The notes: generated from the letters alone by a model not told the origin. Counted from the stretch's first letter, positions 7,852 through 18,197 are shown. The stretch is DNA of 64,000 nt from Polyangiaceae bacterium (GCA_020633205.1 JACKEB010000018.1:1-64000); one strand, 5' to 3'. Numbers and translations: made by a program.

Positions 7852-10800
7852 TCAGTCGACGTGGCGACGTGCGCGGTCGACCAGCTGGGCGCGCCAGGCT
7901 TCGATGCGCCCCAAGACGTGCGCCGGCCAGCGCAACCGGGAGATGCGCCCGAGCAGGTGGGGTGTGTGGTCACCCCCTCGCGAGCGCTCCCCGAACACCT
8001 CGCTCGCCGCCTCCACGGAGTCCTCCGCGGCATCCAGCTCGCCCAGCTCCAACTGCAACCAGGCCCGGGTGAGCAAGAAGTGTTGCCGCGGCTCGGCTTC
8101 TTCCACGTGGATTTGTTCGGCTTCCAGGAGCACACGCTGAGCCGTGTCGCGGTCATGTCGCGCCAGTGCAACCTGACAGGACAAGAGCTTCGACTCCAGG
8201 TGCCCCCACGGGTCGCTCATCTTGGTGAAGAGCCTTTCGGCTAAATCCGCGTGGATTTCTGCCATGTCCAGGTCGTCGGTGTCGATGCCGATCATCGCCA
8301 AGAGGCGCTCGCAAGCCGCCTGACCACGCACGTTGCCGAGCGCCTCGAAGGCGCTGAGCGCGTCTACCGCGCCCACCTCCGACGAGTAGAAGTTCATCAG
8401 CCGATGCTCGAGGTGCGCCAGGGATGCATCGGCCTGGGCGATACCCAGCCGGTAGCCGGCACGCTCGAACTCGTTGCGCGCTTCGAGGGTCAAGCGGCGC
8501 GAGCGCTCCGTATGACCCTCCGAGTGGTCCACCCAGCTCAACAGCAATAGGCACTGCCCGCGGCCGAGGGGCTGATCGACGGAGTGAAAGTGGTGCTCGC
8601 CTTGAGAGACAACTTCCCGCGCGCGCTCGTAGTTGCCGAGGAGGTACTCGATTTCCCCGATCACCGCCTCGCACTGCGCTTGGCCGAGCACGCTTCCTTG
8701 GCGCTCGAAGAGCTCACGCGCGAGCTGCACCAAGAGCAGGCCCTCTGCGCTTTGACCTCGCTCGCTCGCGAGGTGCCCGAGGAGGCGCAGGCAGTGCGCC
8801 ATGTTGATCTCGTCGCCCGCTTCTTCGAAGCTGGTGCGCGCTATTTCTGCGTGGATACTAGCTTCTTCGGTCTGCCCAACGTGGCGCAGCGCTTCTGCGC
8901 GCCAGCGATGCTTGAGCGCTAGGGAGCGCCCGGTCACGTTCTTGAGCAGGTCGAGGTCTGCTAGAGTCGCCTTGGGTTCTCGAGCGCCGTTCCACGCACG
9001 ACCCAAGAAATCGAAGAGCAGCCCGGCGGCGGCATCGGGTAGCCCTGCCTCGAGCAGGTTGTGGACGCGCAGCCTGACGATGCGTCGAGTGCCCGCCTGG
9101 GGGTGATGTCCCAGCGCGCGTGCGGCGGTCTCGAAAACAATGCGCGCGTCGCCGCGTTCGCGCAGGCGTGTCAGGAGGTGCTCCTGCAACAAGGCGTGGG
9201 GCCAGCTGTAGCGACCGGCTCCGCGCGGCAAGATGATTTCCGCGTTCTGCATGCTGGTCATTGCCGGAGCAGCAGGCACGCCCAAGTCGTTGAGCAGCGG
9301 ACCGATGATGTCACGCCTCAGATCGCTGCCCAGGGTTGCGACCGCAAGCGCGCCCAAGCGGTGCTCTTCAGGCAGCGCGTACAAGCGTTGATCCCACAGC
9401 TCGGCCGTCGTTTTGGGGCGCAGAGCAAGCACCTGCTCCGACACCCGGTAGCCGCTCTTGGTGAACTCCATTTCGCCGCCCAGCGCCCACGCATGGAGTT
9501 GTTGCAGCGCGAACAGCGGGTTGCCGCGGCTGCGCTTGGCGGCCTCGGCGACTGCGGCGTCGTCCAGCGGTAGCGCTGCGCGCAGCAAGGACTGCGTGGT
9601 GTCCGCGTCCATCGCGTTGACTTCGATCACTTCGCCGTCCATCGCTTCGCGGAGCTGGCGAATGCGCTCCGCCGCGGGCGCACCGATTTGCACGTCTTCG
9701 CTGCGCACCGTGGCGACCATCACGATGCGCTGATCGGGCTCTTCCGCGTGGATCTTATGGAAGCCGTCGAAGGTCGCCTCGCTGGCCTGGTGCAGGTCGT
9801 CCAGCCAGAAGAGCAGCGGGCGCTTGCGCGCGATGCGACGCAAGGTGTAGCGGATCACCAACCGGCGCACCTCGAGGGTGTCCAAGGTGAAGCGCACACC
9901 GCTCGGGCCAAGGGGGCGCTCGGTGTCTGCCGGTGTTGGGCGAATCCACTCGGCGGCGCCAGCTACCCAGGCGCGACCGTTCTTGTCTGATTTGCCAACC
10001 TTCCAGCGGCTGAGCAGCGAGCGCTCGATGGTGTCGCGATCCGTGCGCTCGAAATTGAAGTGGGTGATGGTCGCGCCGAGCATGCCGTCGAGGGGACCAC
10101 GCACCGTGCGATAGCGCGCCTTCAAGGGCACCATCGTGCCTTCTTCGTGCACGGCTTCGCACAGCCACTCGGCGATGCGGCTTTTTCCGACGCCGGCAGA
10201 GCCGACCAGGATCACCAGGCGGTGAGGCGGACCATGTCCGTCTACGACTTGGTCGCAAATCTCCCGCAAGTGCGTGCGGATCTCTTCCCGGCCGACGATT
10301 GGGCTCGGGCGGATGCTGAGCAGACCAGGGGCACGCTCCGGCGCTCGACCGAGCTCGCGCGTTGGACCTCTCCCCCCCGAACGCCGAGTGGTGATCGGCT
10401 TGCCACTGGTGGAGCGCAGCTCAGGGAAGCGCCACATATCCGTGGGGATATCGATGCTGGGCCGCCACTGGGACCAGACCATGCGTGCTTCGTTGGCGTA
10501 CTCGTAGCGATCCCAAGGCCGCTTCGCGAGCAGGCGCATGACGAAGTCGCTGACTTCCTTCGGGGCATCGATCACCAGCTTCGGTTCGGGCGGTGGCTCG
10601 AATGCGTGCTTCTTCAGCAGTTCCTTCGAGGTGCCGCGGAACGGCGAGCGGCCACACAGCATCTTGTAGAGGATGCAACCCAGGCTGTAGAGATCCGTCG
10701 CGCCGCACACGTGGTGCATCTCGTGTTGGATCTGCTCGGGCGCCATGTAGCCCGGCGTGCCTGCGCCTGCGTGAGGCGCGAACTCCATGGCCTTCTCGCC

Positions 10801-11559
10801 GTCGAGGCGTTCGTCGTGGGGATCTTGCTTCAGCCACGCGAGACCAAAGTCGAGGATGTGCACCAACGGGGGTGAAGCTTCGACCTCTTCCACGAGCACA
10901 TTGGACGGCTTGAGATCGCCGTGGACGATGCCGCGGGCGTGAGCGTGCGCCAGCGCACCGAGCACCTGATCGACGATCATCCAGATGATCGGGAAGCTGA
11001 GACGAACCTGACTGAGGTCGTGCAGCGACGCGCCAGCCACGAGCTCCATGCCGAGGTACGGCGAACCATCCATCAACTGACCGAAGTCACGGGCGCGAAC
11101 GATGGCGGGATGGTTCAGCGCAGCGAGGGCGCGCGCCTCCTTGTAGAACCACGCGATGTACTCGTCGGCGAGCTTGCCCTCTGGCGGGATCACTCGCTTG
11201 ATGGCGACGTCTTCACCCGTGGCTTGATCACGGCAACGATAGACGATGCCCATGCCGCCTTCGCCGAGGACGTTCAACACCTCGTAGCGTTGAGCGATCA
11301 CGTGGCCTGGAAGGACCGCGAGCTTGTGCTCCTTCGCAGGCTCCGGCCGGGAACGATCGCTGAGCACCGCGGCGGACGGGATACTTGGTGGTGCCTCGTC
11401 AGAGAGCGGCTCCGCGTCGATGGTCTGCGGCGCCTCTTCGATCTCGCTCGCTTCCGAAGCAGTGGGCGCGCCTGCGCCTCCGGCTTCACCTGACTGCTCG
11501 ACGGATGCTTCCGCGGCGTCGCCCTTCGCTTGGGCTCGCTCTTCGCCCCCTTCGGCCAT
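7852..11559 (-). CDS. Ser/Thr protein kinase fused to AAA-type ATPase and TPR-like domains
   Basis: This 1235-residue multidomain protein has an acidic, Glu/Ala-rich tail (1-80), then a Hanks-type kinase domain (about 90-365): glycine loop GEGGMGIVY, Lys121, catalytic loop HGDLKPSN (213-220) and DFG (237-239). The loop has Gly instead of Arg in HRD, so it would be a non-RD kinase. A second ATPase domain follows, with Walker A GSAGVGKS (453-460) and a WLDDLHQ Walker B around 580. The C-terminal 450 residues are alpha-helical repeats of TPR type. This architecture resembles PknK/LuxR-MalT-like STAND kinases that integrate signals by regulated ATPase oligomerization. No transmembrane segment is evident, so it is cytosolic. 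Substrate unknown. Confidence 0.88.
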   Translation of the reverse strand: MAEGGEERAQAKGDAAEASVEQSGEAGGAGAPTASEASEIEEAPQTIDAEPLSDEAPPSIPSAAVLSDRSRPEPAKEHKLAVLPGHVIAQRYEVLNVLGEGGMGIVYRCRDQATGEDVAIKRVIPPEGKLADEYIAWFYKEARALAALNHPAIVRARDFGQLMDGSPYLGMELVAGASLHDLSQVRLSFPIIWMIVDQVLGALAHAHARGIVHGDLKPSNVLVEEVEASPPLVHILDFGLAWLKQDPHDERLDGEKAMEFAPHAGAGTPGYMAPEQIQHEMHHVCGATDLYSLGCILYKMLCGRSPFRGTSKELLKKHAFEPPPEPKLVIDAPKEVSDFVMRLLAKRPWDRYEYANEARMVWSQWRPSIDIPTDMWRFPELRSTSGKPITTRRSGGRGPTRELGRAPERAPGLLSIRPSPIVGREEIRTHLREICDQVVDGHGPPHRLVILVGSAGVGKSRIAEWLCEAVHEEGTMVPLKARYRTVRGPLDGMLGATITHFNFERTDRDTIERSLLSRWKVGKSDKNGRAWVAGAAEWIRPTPADTERPLGPSGVRFTLDTLEVRRLVIRYTLRRIARKRPLLFWLDDLHQASEATFDGFHKIHAEEPDQRIVMVATVRSEDVQIGAPAAERIRQLREAMDGEVIEVNAMDADTTQSLLRAALPLDDAAVAEAAKRSRGNPLFALQQLHAWALGGEMEFTKSGYRVSEQVLALRPKTTAELWDQRLYALPEEHRLGALAVATLGSDLRRDIIGPLLNDLGVPAAPAMTSMQNAEIILPRGAGRYSWPHALLQEHLLTRLRERGDARIVFETAARALGHHPQAGTRRIVRLRVHNLLEAGLPDAAAGLLFDFLGRAWNGAREPKATLADLDLLKNVTGRSLALKHRWRAEALRHVGQTEEASIHAEIARTSFEEAGDEINMAHCLRLLGHLASERGQSAEGLLLVQLARELFERQGSVLGQAQCEAVIGEIEYLLGNYERAREVVSQGEHHFHSVDQPLGRGQCLLLLSWVDHSEGHTERSRRLTLEARNEFERAGYRLGIAQADASLAHLEHRLMNFYSSEVGAVDALSAFEALGNVRGQAACERLLAMIGIDTDDLDMAEIHADLAERLFTKMSDPWGHLESKLLSCQVALARHDRDTAQRVLLEAEQIHVEEAEPRQHFLLTRAWLQLELGELDAAEDSVEAASEVFGERSRGGDHTPHLLGRISRLRWPAHVLGRIEAWRAQLVDRARRHVD

Positions 11560-11834
11560 AACGGCGCGAGAGTGTAGTCAGCCGGGGCGCGCCGTCGATA
11601 AGAACTCGCCCGCATTTGTTGGAGCGTGTCGGACGCTCGGACGCCAATCGTCGCGTGGGGCACGTGTGCGTATGCCGCCCTTGCTCCAGCGACGCCTTCG
11701 TGGTTGCGAAGGCTCGTGTTTCTTGGGGGAGAGAACGCGCTTCAATCCAGCGTGAATCGCCGTTCAGTCCGCTGACCCTCGAGCGCCGCAATACGCTGGT
11801 TGGCTCTTGGAAGCGGAGGCGCTATGGGGACGCC

Positions 11835-13103
11835 ATGGCTAGGCGTACGTTGAACGATCCCCCGCTCACCCAAGCTGATCCCGAGATCGCCGCGCTAATT
11901 GCGGCGGAAGAACGACGCGAAGTCGACAAGTTCCGACTCATCGCGAGCGAGAACTACGTCTCCCGCGCGGTGCTCGATGCGACGGGCAGCATCCTCACCA
12001 ACAAGTATTCGGAGGGCTACGCCGGCAAGCGCTACTACGAGGGGCAGCAACTGATCGACCAGATCGAGGAGCTCGCCATCTCGCGCGTGAAGCAGCTCTT
12101 CGGTGCCGAGCACGTCAACGTGCAGCCCTACAGCGGCAGTCCCGCGAACCTCGCGGTGTACCTCGCATTCTGCAAGCCAGGAGATCCAGTGCTCGGTCTC
12201 GGGCTCCCAGCCGGTGGCCACCTGACCCACGGTTGGAACGTGAGCATCACCGGAAAGTACTTCAGCAGCGTTGGCTATGGCGTGCGGCGTGAGGACCAAC
12301 GCATCGACTTCGACGAGGTGGTGAAGCTCGCGCGCGAGCACAAGCCGAAGATCCTCTGGTGTGGGACCACCGCCTATCCGCGCACGTTGGACTTCGCGCG
12401 CTTCCGGGAGATCGCCGATGAAGTGGGCGCAGTCTTGTGCGCCGACATCGCGCACATCTCAGGACTCGTCGCCGGCGGCGCTCACCCGAGCCCAGTCGGG
12501 ATTGCCGATGTCGTGACCACCACCACACACAAGACCCTGCGCGGGCCGCGTGGCGGCATGATTCTGTGCAAGGCCGAGCACGCCAAGGCCATCGATCGCG
12601 CGGTGTTCCCGGGGCTACAAGGCGGCCCTCACAACCACACGACTGCTGGTATTGCCGTTGCCGCAGGGGAAGCGTTGCGCCCGGAGTTCAAGGACTACGC
12701 CCACGCGGTGGTTGAGAACGCGAAGGCCCTAGCCGAAGGCCTGAAGGGCCGCGGCTTCGATCTGGTCACTGGCGGAACGGACAACCACCTGATCCTCGTC
12801 GACCTCACGAGCAAGCGAGTACCGGGCAAGGTCGCGGCGCAGGCGCTGGATCGTGCGGGCATCGTGGCGAACTACAACTCGGTTCCTTTCGATCCTCGGA
12901 AGCCGTTCGATCCCTCCGGTCTGCGCATCGGCACGCCTTCAATCACTACGCGTGGTATGGGTGTTGAGGAGATGAAGAAGCTCGCCGAGTGGATGGACCG
13001 CGTCGTCGCGGCACCGGAGGACAGCGCCGCCGTGGAGGCGGTTGCGGCAGAGGTCAAAGAACTTTGCGCCGACTTCCCGCCCCCGGGGATCCCAGTCAAC
13101 TAG
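11835..13103 (+). CDS. glyA: Serine hydroxymethyltransferase
   Basis: The 422-residue protein is a PLP enzyme that interconverts serine and glycine with tetrahydrofolate, feeding one-carbon metabolism. The front block LIASENYVS, the YSEGYAGKRYYEG block and the Schiff-base lysine K233 (TTTTHKTLRGPRGG) are intact, and the length is the family norm. The ATG at 11835 has GGAGG at 11815-11819 and a further purine-rich stretch nearer the start; the frame is open 73 codons upstream, but that stretch has no similarity to the family and covers the intergenic region facing the divergent kinase gene. Confidence 0.95.
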   Translation: MARRTLNDPPLTQADPEIAALIAAEERREVDKFRLIASENYVSRAVLDATGSILTNKYSEGYAGKRYYEGQQLIDQIEELAISRVKQLFGAEHVNVQPYSGSPANLAVYLAFCKPGDPVLGLGLPAGGHLTHGWNVSITGKYFSSVGYGVRREDQRIDFDEVVKLAREHKPKILWCGTTAYPRTLDFARFREIADEVGAVLCADIAHISGLVAGGAHPSPVGIADVVTTTTHKTLRGPRGGMILCKAEHAKAIDRAVFPGLQGGPHNHTTAGIAVAAGEALRPEFKDYAHAVVENAKALAEGLKGRGFDLVTGGTDNHLILVDLTSKRVPGKVAAQALDRAGIVANYNSVPFDPRKPFDPSGLRIGTPSITTRGMGVEEMKKLAEWMDRVVAAPEDSAAVEAVAAEVKELCADFPPPGIPVN

Positions 13104-13104
13104 C

Positions 13105-13686
13105 GTGGGAGGCGCCGAACTCCGCTACTTCGCTTTTGGCGCGAACATGGCTAGCCGCGTGGTGCGCACGCGACGGCGTGTGAACCCATCGCGCGCCGAG
13201 GCCGCTCGTCTGCCGGGCTACCGCTTGGTGTTCGAGGACCGGGGTATCCCGCTGCTGGAGCCCGCCTTCGCGAGCATCCGCGAGGAATCATCGTCCGAGG
13301 TCTGGGGCGTGCTCTACCACTTCACCGCGGACGAGTTCGCCTGCCTGGACCGCTTCGAGGGGCCGAACTACCGCCTGATCGAGGTGGAGGTCGAGGGCCG
13401 TGAGAGCGGCGTCCAAGACGCCTTTGCGTATGTGGCTTGTCGGGTGATCCAGGGCAAGCGGCCTTCCCGCCGCTACTTGGAGTTGTTGCGGGAGGGCGCG
13501 GTGGAACACGACCTCCCAGCGAGCTACGTCGCCGAGCTCGAGTCCCATCCGGCGGCGTGGGCGCCTCCTGGCGCCGCCTACGCGTTGAACTTCGTGGTCA
13601 GCTCGGTGGAGTGGGTTCGCAGCCACTCTCCCGCCACCCAGGAAGCCCGCCGTAACCGGAGACGTGGTTTTCCTGACGGGGACTAG
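13105..13686 (+). CDS. Gamma-glutamylcyclotransferase-like (GGCT) protein
   Basis: The 193-residue protein starts YFAFGANM, the variant of the Y-x-x-x-G-S-N substrate loop of the GGCT/AIG2 fold, and continues with the VWGVLYHFT...LDRFEG block typical of this family. Such enzymes cyclize gamma-glutamyl groups to 5-oxoproline. The GTG start at 13105 lies 1 base after the glyA stop, so the gene is translationally coupled to glyA; a start inside glyA is less likely because residues before the GTG have no similarity. A convergent kinase gene ends 8 bp downstream. The precise substrate is not deducible. Confidence 0.75.
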   Translation: MGGAELRYFAFGANMASRVVRTRRRVNPSRAEAARLPGYRLVFEDRGIPLLEPAFASIREESSSEVWGVLYHFTADEFACLDRFEGPNYRLIEVEVEGRESGVQDAFAYVACRVIQGKRPSRRYLELLREGAVEHDLPASYVAELESHPAAWAPPGAAYALNFVVSSVEWVRSHSPATQEARRNRRRGFPDGD

Positions 13687-13693
13687 GCGAGAG

Positions 13694-14725
13694 TCAACGC
13701 GTGCGACTGATCAGCCAGAAGATCGCGTAGGCCATCAGTCCCGCACTTCCCACCAGTAGAGCGACCACGAGCGGAGAGGGTAGGCCGACCTTGCGGGGTC
13801 GATCCTGATCCACGGCGACAGGCGCCGACTCCGAGGCCGTGGTGCTCTCTGTGCGAGGTTCTACTTCGTTGTCCATGAGTGCCTCTAGCGCTGAGCCTGC
13901 ATCAGCAAAGCGTTGCGCGGGATCGCGGTTCACGCAGCGCGCGAACCAGCTGTCGAAACCTGCGCCCAGCGTGTTGCCCTCGAGCTCGATGGCGCGGCTG
14001 CTCGCAGGCTCTATTTCCGAGCGGATAAGTTCCAGGGCCACGCCCGCCGCAGATTGTCGGCGTGCGACGCTTCGCCAGTAGATCTTGCCGCTCAGGATGT
14101 AGAACGCCAGGAGCCCGAGCGCCCACACATCATCACGCTTCGTCGGCACGTAGCCGTCAGCGCCTTGCTCCGGCGCTGTCCACATCGGCGTCCCCAGACC
14201 CGCCTCGGTGTGGCTTGCCACCAGCGCGACGTTCTTGCTGATCCCAAAGTCGAGGATCCTCAAGCAGGGGCCGTCCGCGTTGTTGCTGACCCGGATGTTG
14301 TCGGGCTTGAGATCGCGATGCACGACACCCACGGCGTGTGCGGAAGCCGCAGCGGAAAGCAACTGCACGCAGAGTGCTAGGCGCTGCTCGTTTGGGAGGT
14401 CTGGATGCGCCTCGAGCCACTCTCCGAGATCCTCACCCGGTGCGTAGTCCATGACGAGGTAGCGGCCACCGTCGGGTAGTTCTCCAGACTCCAGCGCAGC
14501 CACGATACCCGGGTGGTCGAGGGACTTTCCAAGCGACGCTTCGCGCTCGAAACGCTGCACACCCCGCGGGTTGTCCCTGGCGCTCTTGGCCATCACCTTC
14601 ACCACCCGCGCTTCTCCGGTCTGCAGGTCGTCCACTCGATAGGCGACGCCCATGGCTCCGCGGCCCAGGGTCTCGACCACACGAAAGCGGTCGAGCAACA
14701 CTTCTCCTGGCGCGAGTCCCTTCAC
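13694..14725 (-). CDS. Membrane-anchored Ser/Thr protein kinase
   Basis: The 343-residue protein has a canonical kinase domain: glycine loop GRGAMGVAY, Lys43, HRDLKPDN (136-143), DFG (159-161) and the APEQ block. After a short Thr/Ser/Pro linker, one transmembrane helix (about 315-338) ends the protein, so the kinase is a tail-anchored inner-membrane protein with almost nothing outside. A GTG at 14725 is chosen as start because kinase similarity begins about 12 residues later; upstream in-frame codons overlap the divergent kelch lipoprotein. No good ribosome site is visible, so the start is uncertain. Confidence 0.85.
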   Translation of the reverse strand: MKGLAPGEVLLDRFRVVETLGRGAMGVAYRVDDLQTGEARVVKVMAKSARDNPRGVQRFEREASLGKSLDHPGIVAALESGELPDGGRYLVMDYAPGEDLGEWLEAHPDLPNEQRLALCVQLLSAAASAHAVGVVHRDLKPDNIRVSNNADGPCLRILDFGISKNVALVASHTEAGLGTPMWTAPEQGADGYVPTKRDDVWALGLLAFYILSGKIYWRSVARRQSAAGVALELIRSEIEPASSRAIELEGNTLGAGFDSWFARCVNRDPAQRFADAGSALEALMDNEVEPRTESTTASESAPVAVDQDRPRKVGLPSPLVVALLVGSAGLMAYAIFWLISRTR

Positions 14726-14818
14726 GCGGCGAAGTCTAGTGGCCTCGGCAGAAAAAACACCCTCTTCGAAGACGCGGGCACTGCTGCGGCAACTCGGCGC
14801 ACCGACTATGATCGGGGG

Positions 14819-16165
14819 ATGAAGCGCTGGGTGTTCGCGTTTGCGCTGTGCGCGGCGGGGTGTGGCGACTCGGGGAGCGACTCCGCGGCTGGCAGTGGCG
14901 GTCAGTCGGGTGCGGGTGGACAAGCCGGTACTGCGGGCGTCTCCGGCGGGGGCGCTGGTGGGAGTGCTGGGACCGGTGGCATCGCCAGTTGTGAGGCGAG
15001 CAGCGCGCGTTGTGATGCTCTCAGTGAGACGGAGCGTCCTTTCAGACCAAGCGAGCACAGCATTGCGTTTGCCGAGAACACCGCAGAGCTGGTGCTGTTC
15101 GGTGGGACTCAGGGGGTGAGTGTGCAATGCCAAACGCCGCCGCCCGCCTACATCGCAGAGACCTGGGTCTACGACCGTCCGTGCAATGTTTGGCAGCGCG
15201 TCTCTGGGGTAGGACCAGACGCCAGAGGTCGTCATGCATCGGCGTACGGCGACGGAGCGGTGTGGATCTTCGGTGGGAGGTACCGCGCTGATGGGTCTAC
15301 GTCGGGCAACTACACCATTTTCAACGACGTCTGGCGTTTCGACGTCGAGGCGCGGAGCTGGTCCCGCATGGAAACGAACGGCGACGCCCCGGCCGCGCGC
15401 AGCAACGCTTCGTTGGTCTGGGACTCGAAGCGCTCGAAGCTCTGGATGTTTGGCGGCAATACCAGCGCTAGCGGTGCGGTCTATACCCCTCAGAACGACG
15501 TCTGGAGCTTCGACCCTGCAACGAACTCTTGGGCCGAGCACAGCTCGAGCGACGGGCCCGCTCCACGCTTGTTCCACGCGGCGCTGTACGACTCGAAGCG
15601 TGACGCCCTGGTGATTTACGGGGGCGCCGACGAGACCTTGTTCAACCCCACGGCGCGCTACTTCCAGGACCTCTGGAGCCTCGATCTGGAGAGCCTGAGC
15701 TGGAAGGAGCTAGCGCCGGCCATCACGGCTCGCCCGACTGGGCGCTTCTGGCCGGCGCTGGGCTTCGATGAAGCCAGTGACCGCTACCTGATCTTCGGAG
15801 GCCACGACGATCAGACTCTGGGGAATCGAAACGACTTGTGGGCGATGTCGCCGACCGATGGGTCTTGGATCGAACTCACCGGGGGCGACACGCTGCAGAA
15901 TACGAATACCGGTGTCTGTGATTTCCCAGTGGATTTCACTGATGTGGACACTGCTGCACCAGAACGGCGCCACGCTCAAGGTGTCGCTTTCGCGAAGGCG
16001 TGCGGAGAGATGCTGGTGGTCGGCGGCAAGACAGACTGCGGCGTGGTCGACGATGTGTGGAGCTACTCCGCGGGAAGCTGGCAGGAGCTAAGGGCAGCGA
16101 CGGAAGGTGAGGTCTGCCTGCGCTGGCGCAGCGACACCTCCCTCTGCAACAACCTCTGTAACTGA
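14819..16165 (+). CDS. Kelch-repeat lipoprotein
   Basis: The 448-residue protein has a lipoprotein signal (lipobox AAGC) followed by a roughly 45-residue Gly/Ser/Ala linker and then about five kelch repeats, seen as recurring GG pairs with W spaced 10-12 residues later (FGGRYRAD, MFGGNTS, IYGGADE, IFGGHDD, VVGGKTD). These would fold into a beta-propeller exposed at the outer membrane or cell surface. Conserved cysteines near both ends could close the propeller. ATG at 14819 with CGGGGG upstream is preferred. It is divergent from the membrane kinase, with 93 bp between starts. Binding partner unknown. Confidence 0.82.
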   Translation: MKRWVFAFALCAAGCGDSGSDSAAGSGGQSGAGGQAGTAGVSGGGAGGSAGTGGIASCEASSARCDALSETERPFRPSEHSIAFAENTAELVLFGGTQGVSVQCQTPPPAYIAETWVYDRPCNVWQRVSGVGPDARGRHASAYGDGAVWIFGGRYRADGSTSGNYTIFNDVWRFDVEARSWSRMETNGDAPAARSNASLVWDSKRSKLWMFGGNTSASGAVYTPQNDVWSFDPATNSWAEHSSSDGPAPRLFHAALYDSKRDALVIYGGADETLFNPTARYFQDLWSLDLESLSWKELAPAITARPTGRFWPALGFDEASDRYLIFGGHDDQTLGNRNDLWAMSPTDGSWIELTGGDTLQNTNTGVCDFPVDFTDVDTAAPERRHAQGVAFAKACGEMLVVGGKTDCGVVDDVWSYSAGSWQELRAATEGEVCLRWRSDTSLCNNLCN

Positions 16166-16178
16166 GGCTGGGGATCGA

Positions 16179-18197
16179 TCAGCGGCGCTGTTCGCGGCGA
16201 CCCTCGAGCGTGCGGCGACCTTCTAGAACTGCGCCGTCCACGGTCATGGCGACGACTTGCCCTTCGTGGGCGAGTAGACTGACGAACGGTGTCTGCAGGC
16301 TGTTGTCTCCCCAGGTTCGCACCCAACCCGCGCCGGGAGTGTGCGCCCGATACCACAGCGCGCCTCGGGAGGCCGTCCAGGCGCCGCCCACGGAGTCTAG
16401 CGCCGTGACAGAGAAGTCTGCGCTCGCGTCCAGCGTCTCTTGTTCAATCAGCTCGCCCCGCAGCGTTACGGCTGTCCCAGCAGCGCCGACCGCCAGGCCC
16501 ACACCGAGCACCGGATGCCCCGCCGCACCCAAGTAGGCACGCACCTTAGGGCACTGAATCCGTGCGGATTCCCACATCAGCGGGCGGTAGCGCGCGACGA
16601 AGCCCTCGCCTTGAACGTCGCGTCCGGTGACGAGCCACTCCTCGTCAGCGACTCGGGCGAGGGCGGTGATGTTCGCTGCTTTGGGTAGCGCTGCTGGTTT
16701 GAGCCAGCGCCCCGCGATCACGCAGAACAACAGCGCCGGGCTGTCGTCTCGCGAACCCGCGACCACCGCGATGTCGTTGGGGTCGCCATGGGCGCGCTCG
16801 AACACCGTCTTGCGGCTCTGTTCGCCGAACTTGCGCGCGCCGCTCGCGTCGTAGGTGCAGAGCAGCCCCTCCTCCCCGCCAAGCAACCAGCGCCCCGCCG
16901 CCTGACGGCTCACGAAGCGTAAGCGCGACGCATCGAGGCCGTGAGTCGGGGCCATTTGCCATTCGCTACCCGTCCAAAACCACAGCCCGCTGGTGGTTAG
17001 CGCCAGGCAGCGACCATCGCCATCCCAAGAAACCTCGCGCGCGATGAAGCCCACCTGCGGTCTCTGACGCAGCGTCCAGCTCCAGCTTGGAGCCTCAGCC
17101 TGCCGTGACAGCAACATCAGGGACTGGAAGCGCCTCCCGCCAGCGTGGGACATCGGAGCTTCTTCCAGGTGGGGACTCAAGAGTGCCGCGAGCTCGCGGG
17201 CGCTCTGGGGGCGCGCCTGGATCTCATTGCTGGTCGCTCGCGCGAGCAACTGATCGATGGCAGCACACGCATCAGGCTGTGCCTTGAGTTCCGGGCAGAG
17301 CCCCGCGGTGTCGGTGAGCCGACGTCGCGCTGGCTCGCGGCTAGCGATGATCGCCTCCACTGGCCCATCGATCTGAAAGTAATCTTCTCCGGTCAGCGCC
17401 AGGTACACCAGGCAGGCGAAGCTGAACACATCGGTCCAGGGTCCGATCTGTGATTCCCCGGGGAAAAGTTGTTCCGGGGCCGCATAGCCTGGAGTGCCAA
17501 GCGCGGCGTTCTCGCCAAACGTCTGCCCGAGGCCAACGGGGCGCGCGATACCGAAGTCGGCGATCTTGAACACCTCGTTCGCGTCAGCCCCGCAACACAG
17601 GACGTTGCCTGGGGAGATATCGCGGTGGATCACGCTCACGGCGTGGATGGCTTCCAGGCCCTCCGACACGCAATGAACGAAGTGCGCCGCTCGTCTCAAA
17701 TCGAAGGCGTAGCCCGAGACTTGCAGGGAGCTGTCCACGCGTTCGTGCAGCGCGGTGCCTTCAACGCCGCCGTGGACGTACTCTACGGCGTTCCAGGGGA
17801 CCTCGAAGTTCCCGCGTCGGGTCGGCGCCGCGACGCTTCCGCTATCGAGCAGCCGCACAACGAATGGGGTCGTTGGCACGCGTTCGTTCAAACGCCCCAG
17901 CGCGACCGCTTCCTTGCGGATCATCATCATGGCAGCCTCGCCCATCCGCGATAGAAAGGATGGGCGCGTCACCTTGAGCACTACCGGCGTCTCGCCCTCC
18001 GGTCCCAAGCGCATGCCGAAGAAGGCCACGCTCGCCGTACCTTCGCCGATCACGTACTCCAGACGATAGTTCACCCCGTTCTGGGTTTGGGACGGCACCA
18101 AGCTGCCCCCGAAGGCGCCGAGCTCGATGCTGTCGGGGCTCAGGTGATTGCTTGGGGGAGGGCTGCTCTGGGTCACGGCTGCATCTCGGGTGTTCAT
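16179..18197 (-). CDS. Ser/Thr protein kinase with C-terminal beta-propeller-like domain
   Basis: The 672-residue protein has a kinase domain (about 45-350): IGEGTASVAFFG, Lys75, HRDISPGN (191-198), DFG (214-216) and the APEQL block. A C-terminal region of about 290 residues has regularly spaced Trp and Gly-Gly motifs (SGLWFWTG, GRWLLGGEEG) and may be a sensory propeller. The ATG at 18197 overlaps the stop of the upstream lipoprotein gene by ATGA, so the two are translationally coupled; a start 12 codons earlier lies inside that gene. No transmembrane helix is apparent. Confidence 0.85.
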   Translation of the reverse strand: MNTRDAAVTQSSPPPSNHLSPDSIELGAFGGSLVPSQTQNGVNYRLEYVIGEGTASVAFFGMRLGPEGETPVVLKVTRPSFLSRMGEAAMMMIRKEAVALGRLNERVPTTPFVVRLLDSGSVAAPTRRGNFEVPWNAVEYVHGGVEGTALHERVDSSLQVSGYAFDLRRAAHFVHCVSEGLEAIHAVSVIHRDISPGNVLCCGADANEVFKIADFGIARPVGLGQTFGENAALGTPGYAAPEQLFPGESQIGPWTDVFSFACLVYLALTGEDYFQIDGPVEAIIASREPARRRLTDTAGLCPELKAQPDACAAIDQLLARATSNEIQARPQSARELAALLSPHLEEAPMSHAGGRRFQSLMLLSRQAEAPSWSWTLRQRPQVGFIAREVSWDGDGRCLALTTSGLWFWTGSEWQMAPTHGLDASRLRFVSRQAAGRWLLGGEEGLLCTYDASGARKFGEQSRKTVFERAHGDPNDIAVVAGSRDDSPALLFCVIAGRWLKPAALPKAANITALARVADEEWLVTGRDVQGEGFVARYRPLMWESARIQCPKVRAYLGAAGHPVLGVGLAVGAAGTAVTLRGELIEQETLDASADFSVTALDSVGGAWTASRGALWYRAHTPGAGWVRTWGDNSLQTPFVSLLAHEGQVVAMTVDGAVLEGRRTLEGRREQRR

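Noticed and set aside
14935..15000. Gly-rich repeats in lipoprotein genes (14.9, 19.2, 28.0, 55.1 kb) as DNA repeats or recombination sites
   Set aside because: They encode low-complexity tethers behind lipoboxes; the sequences differ in detail and show no shared repeat unit outside the coding function.
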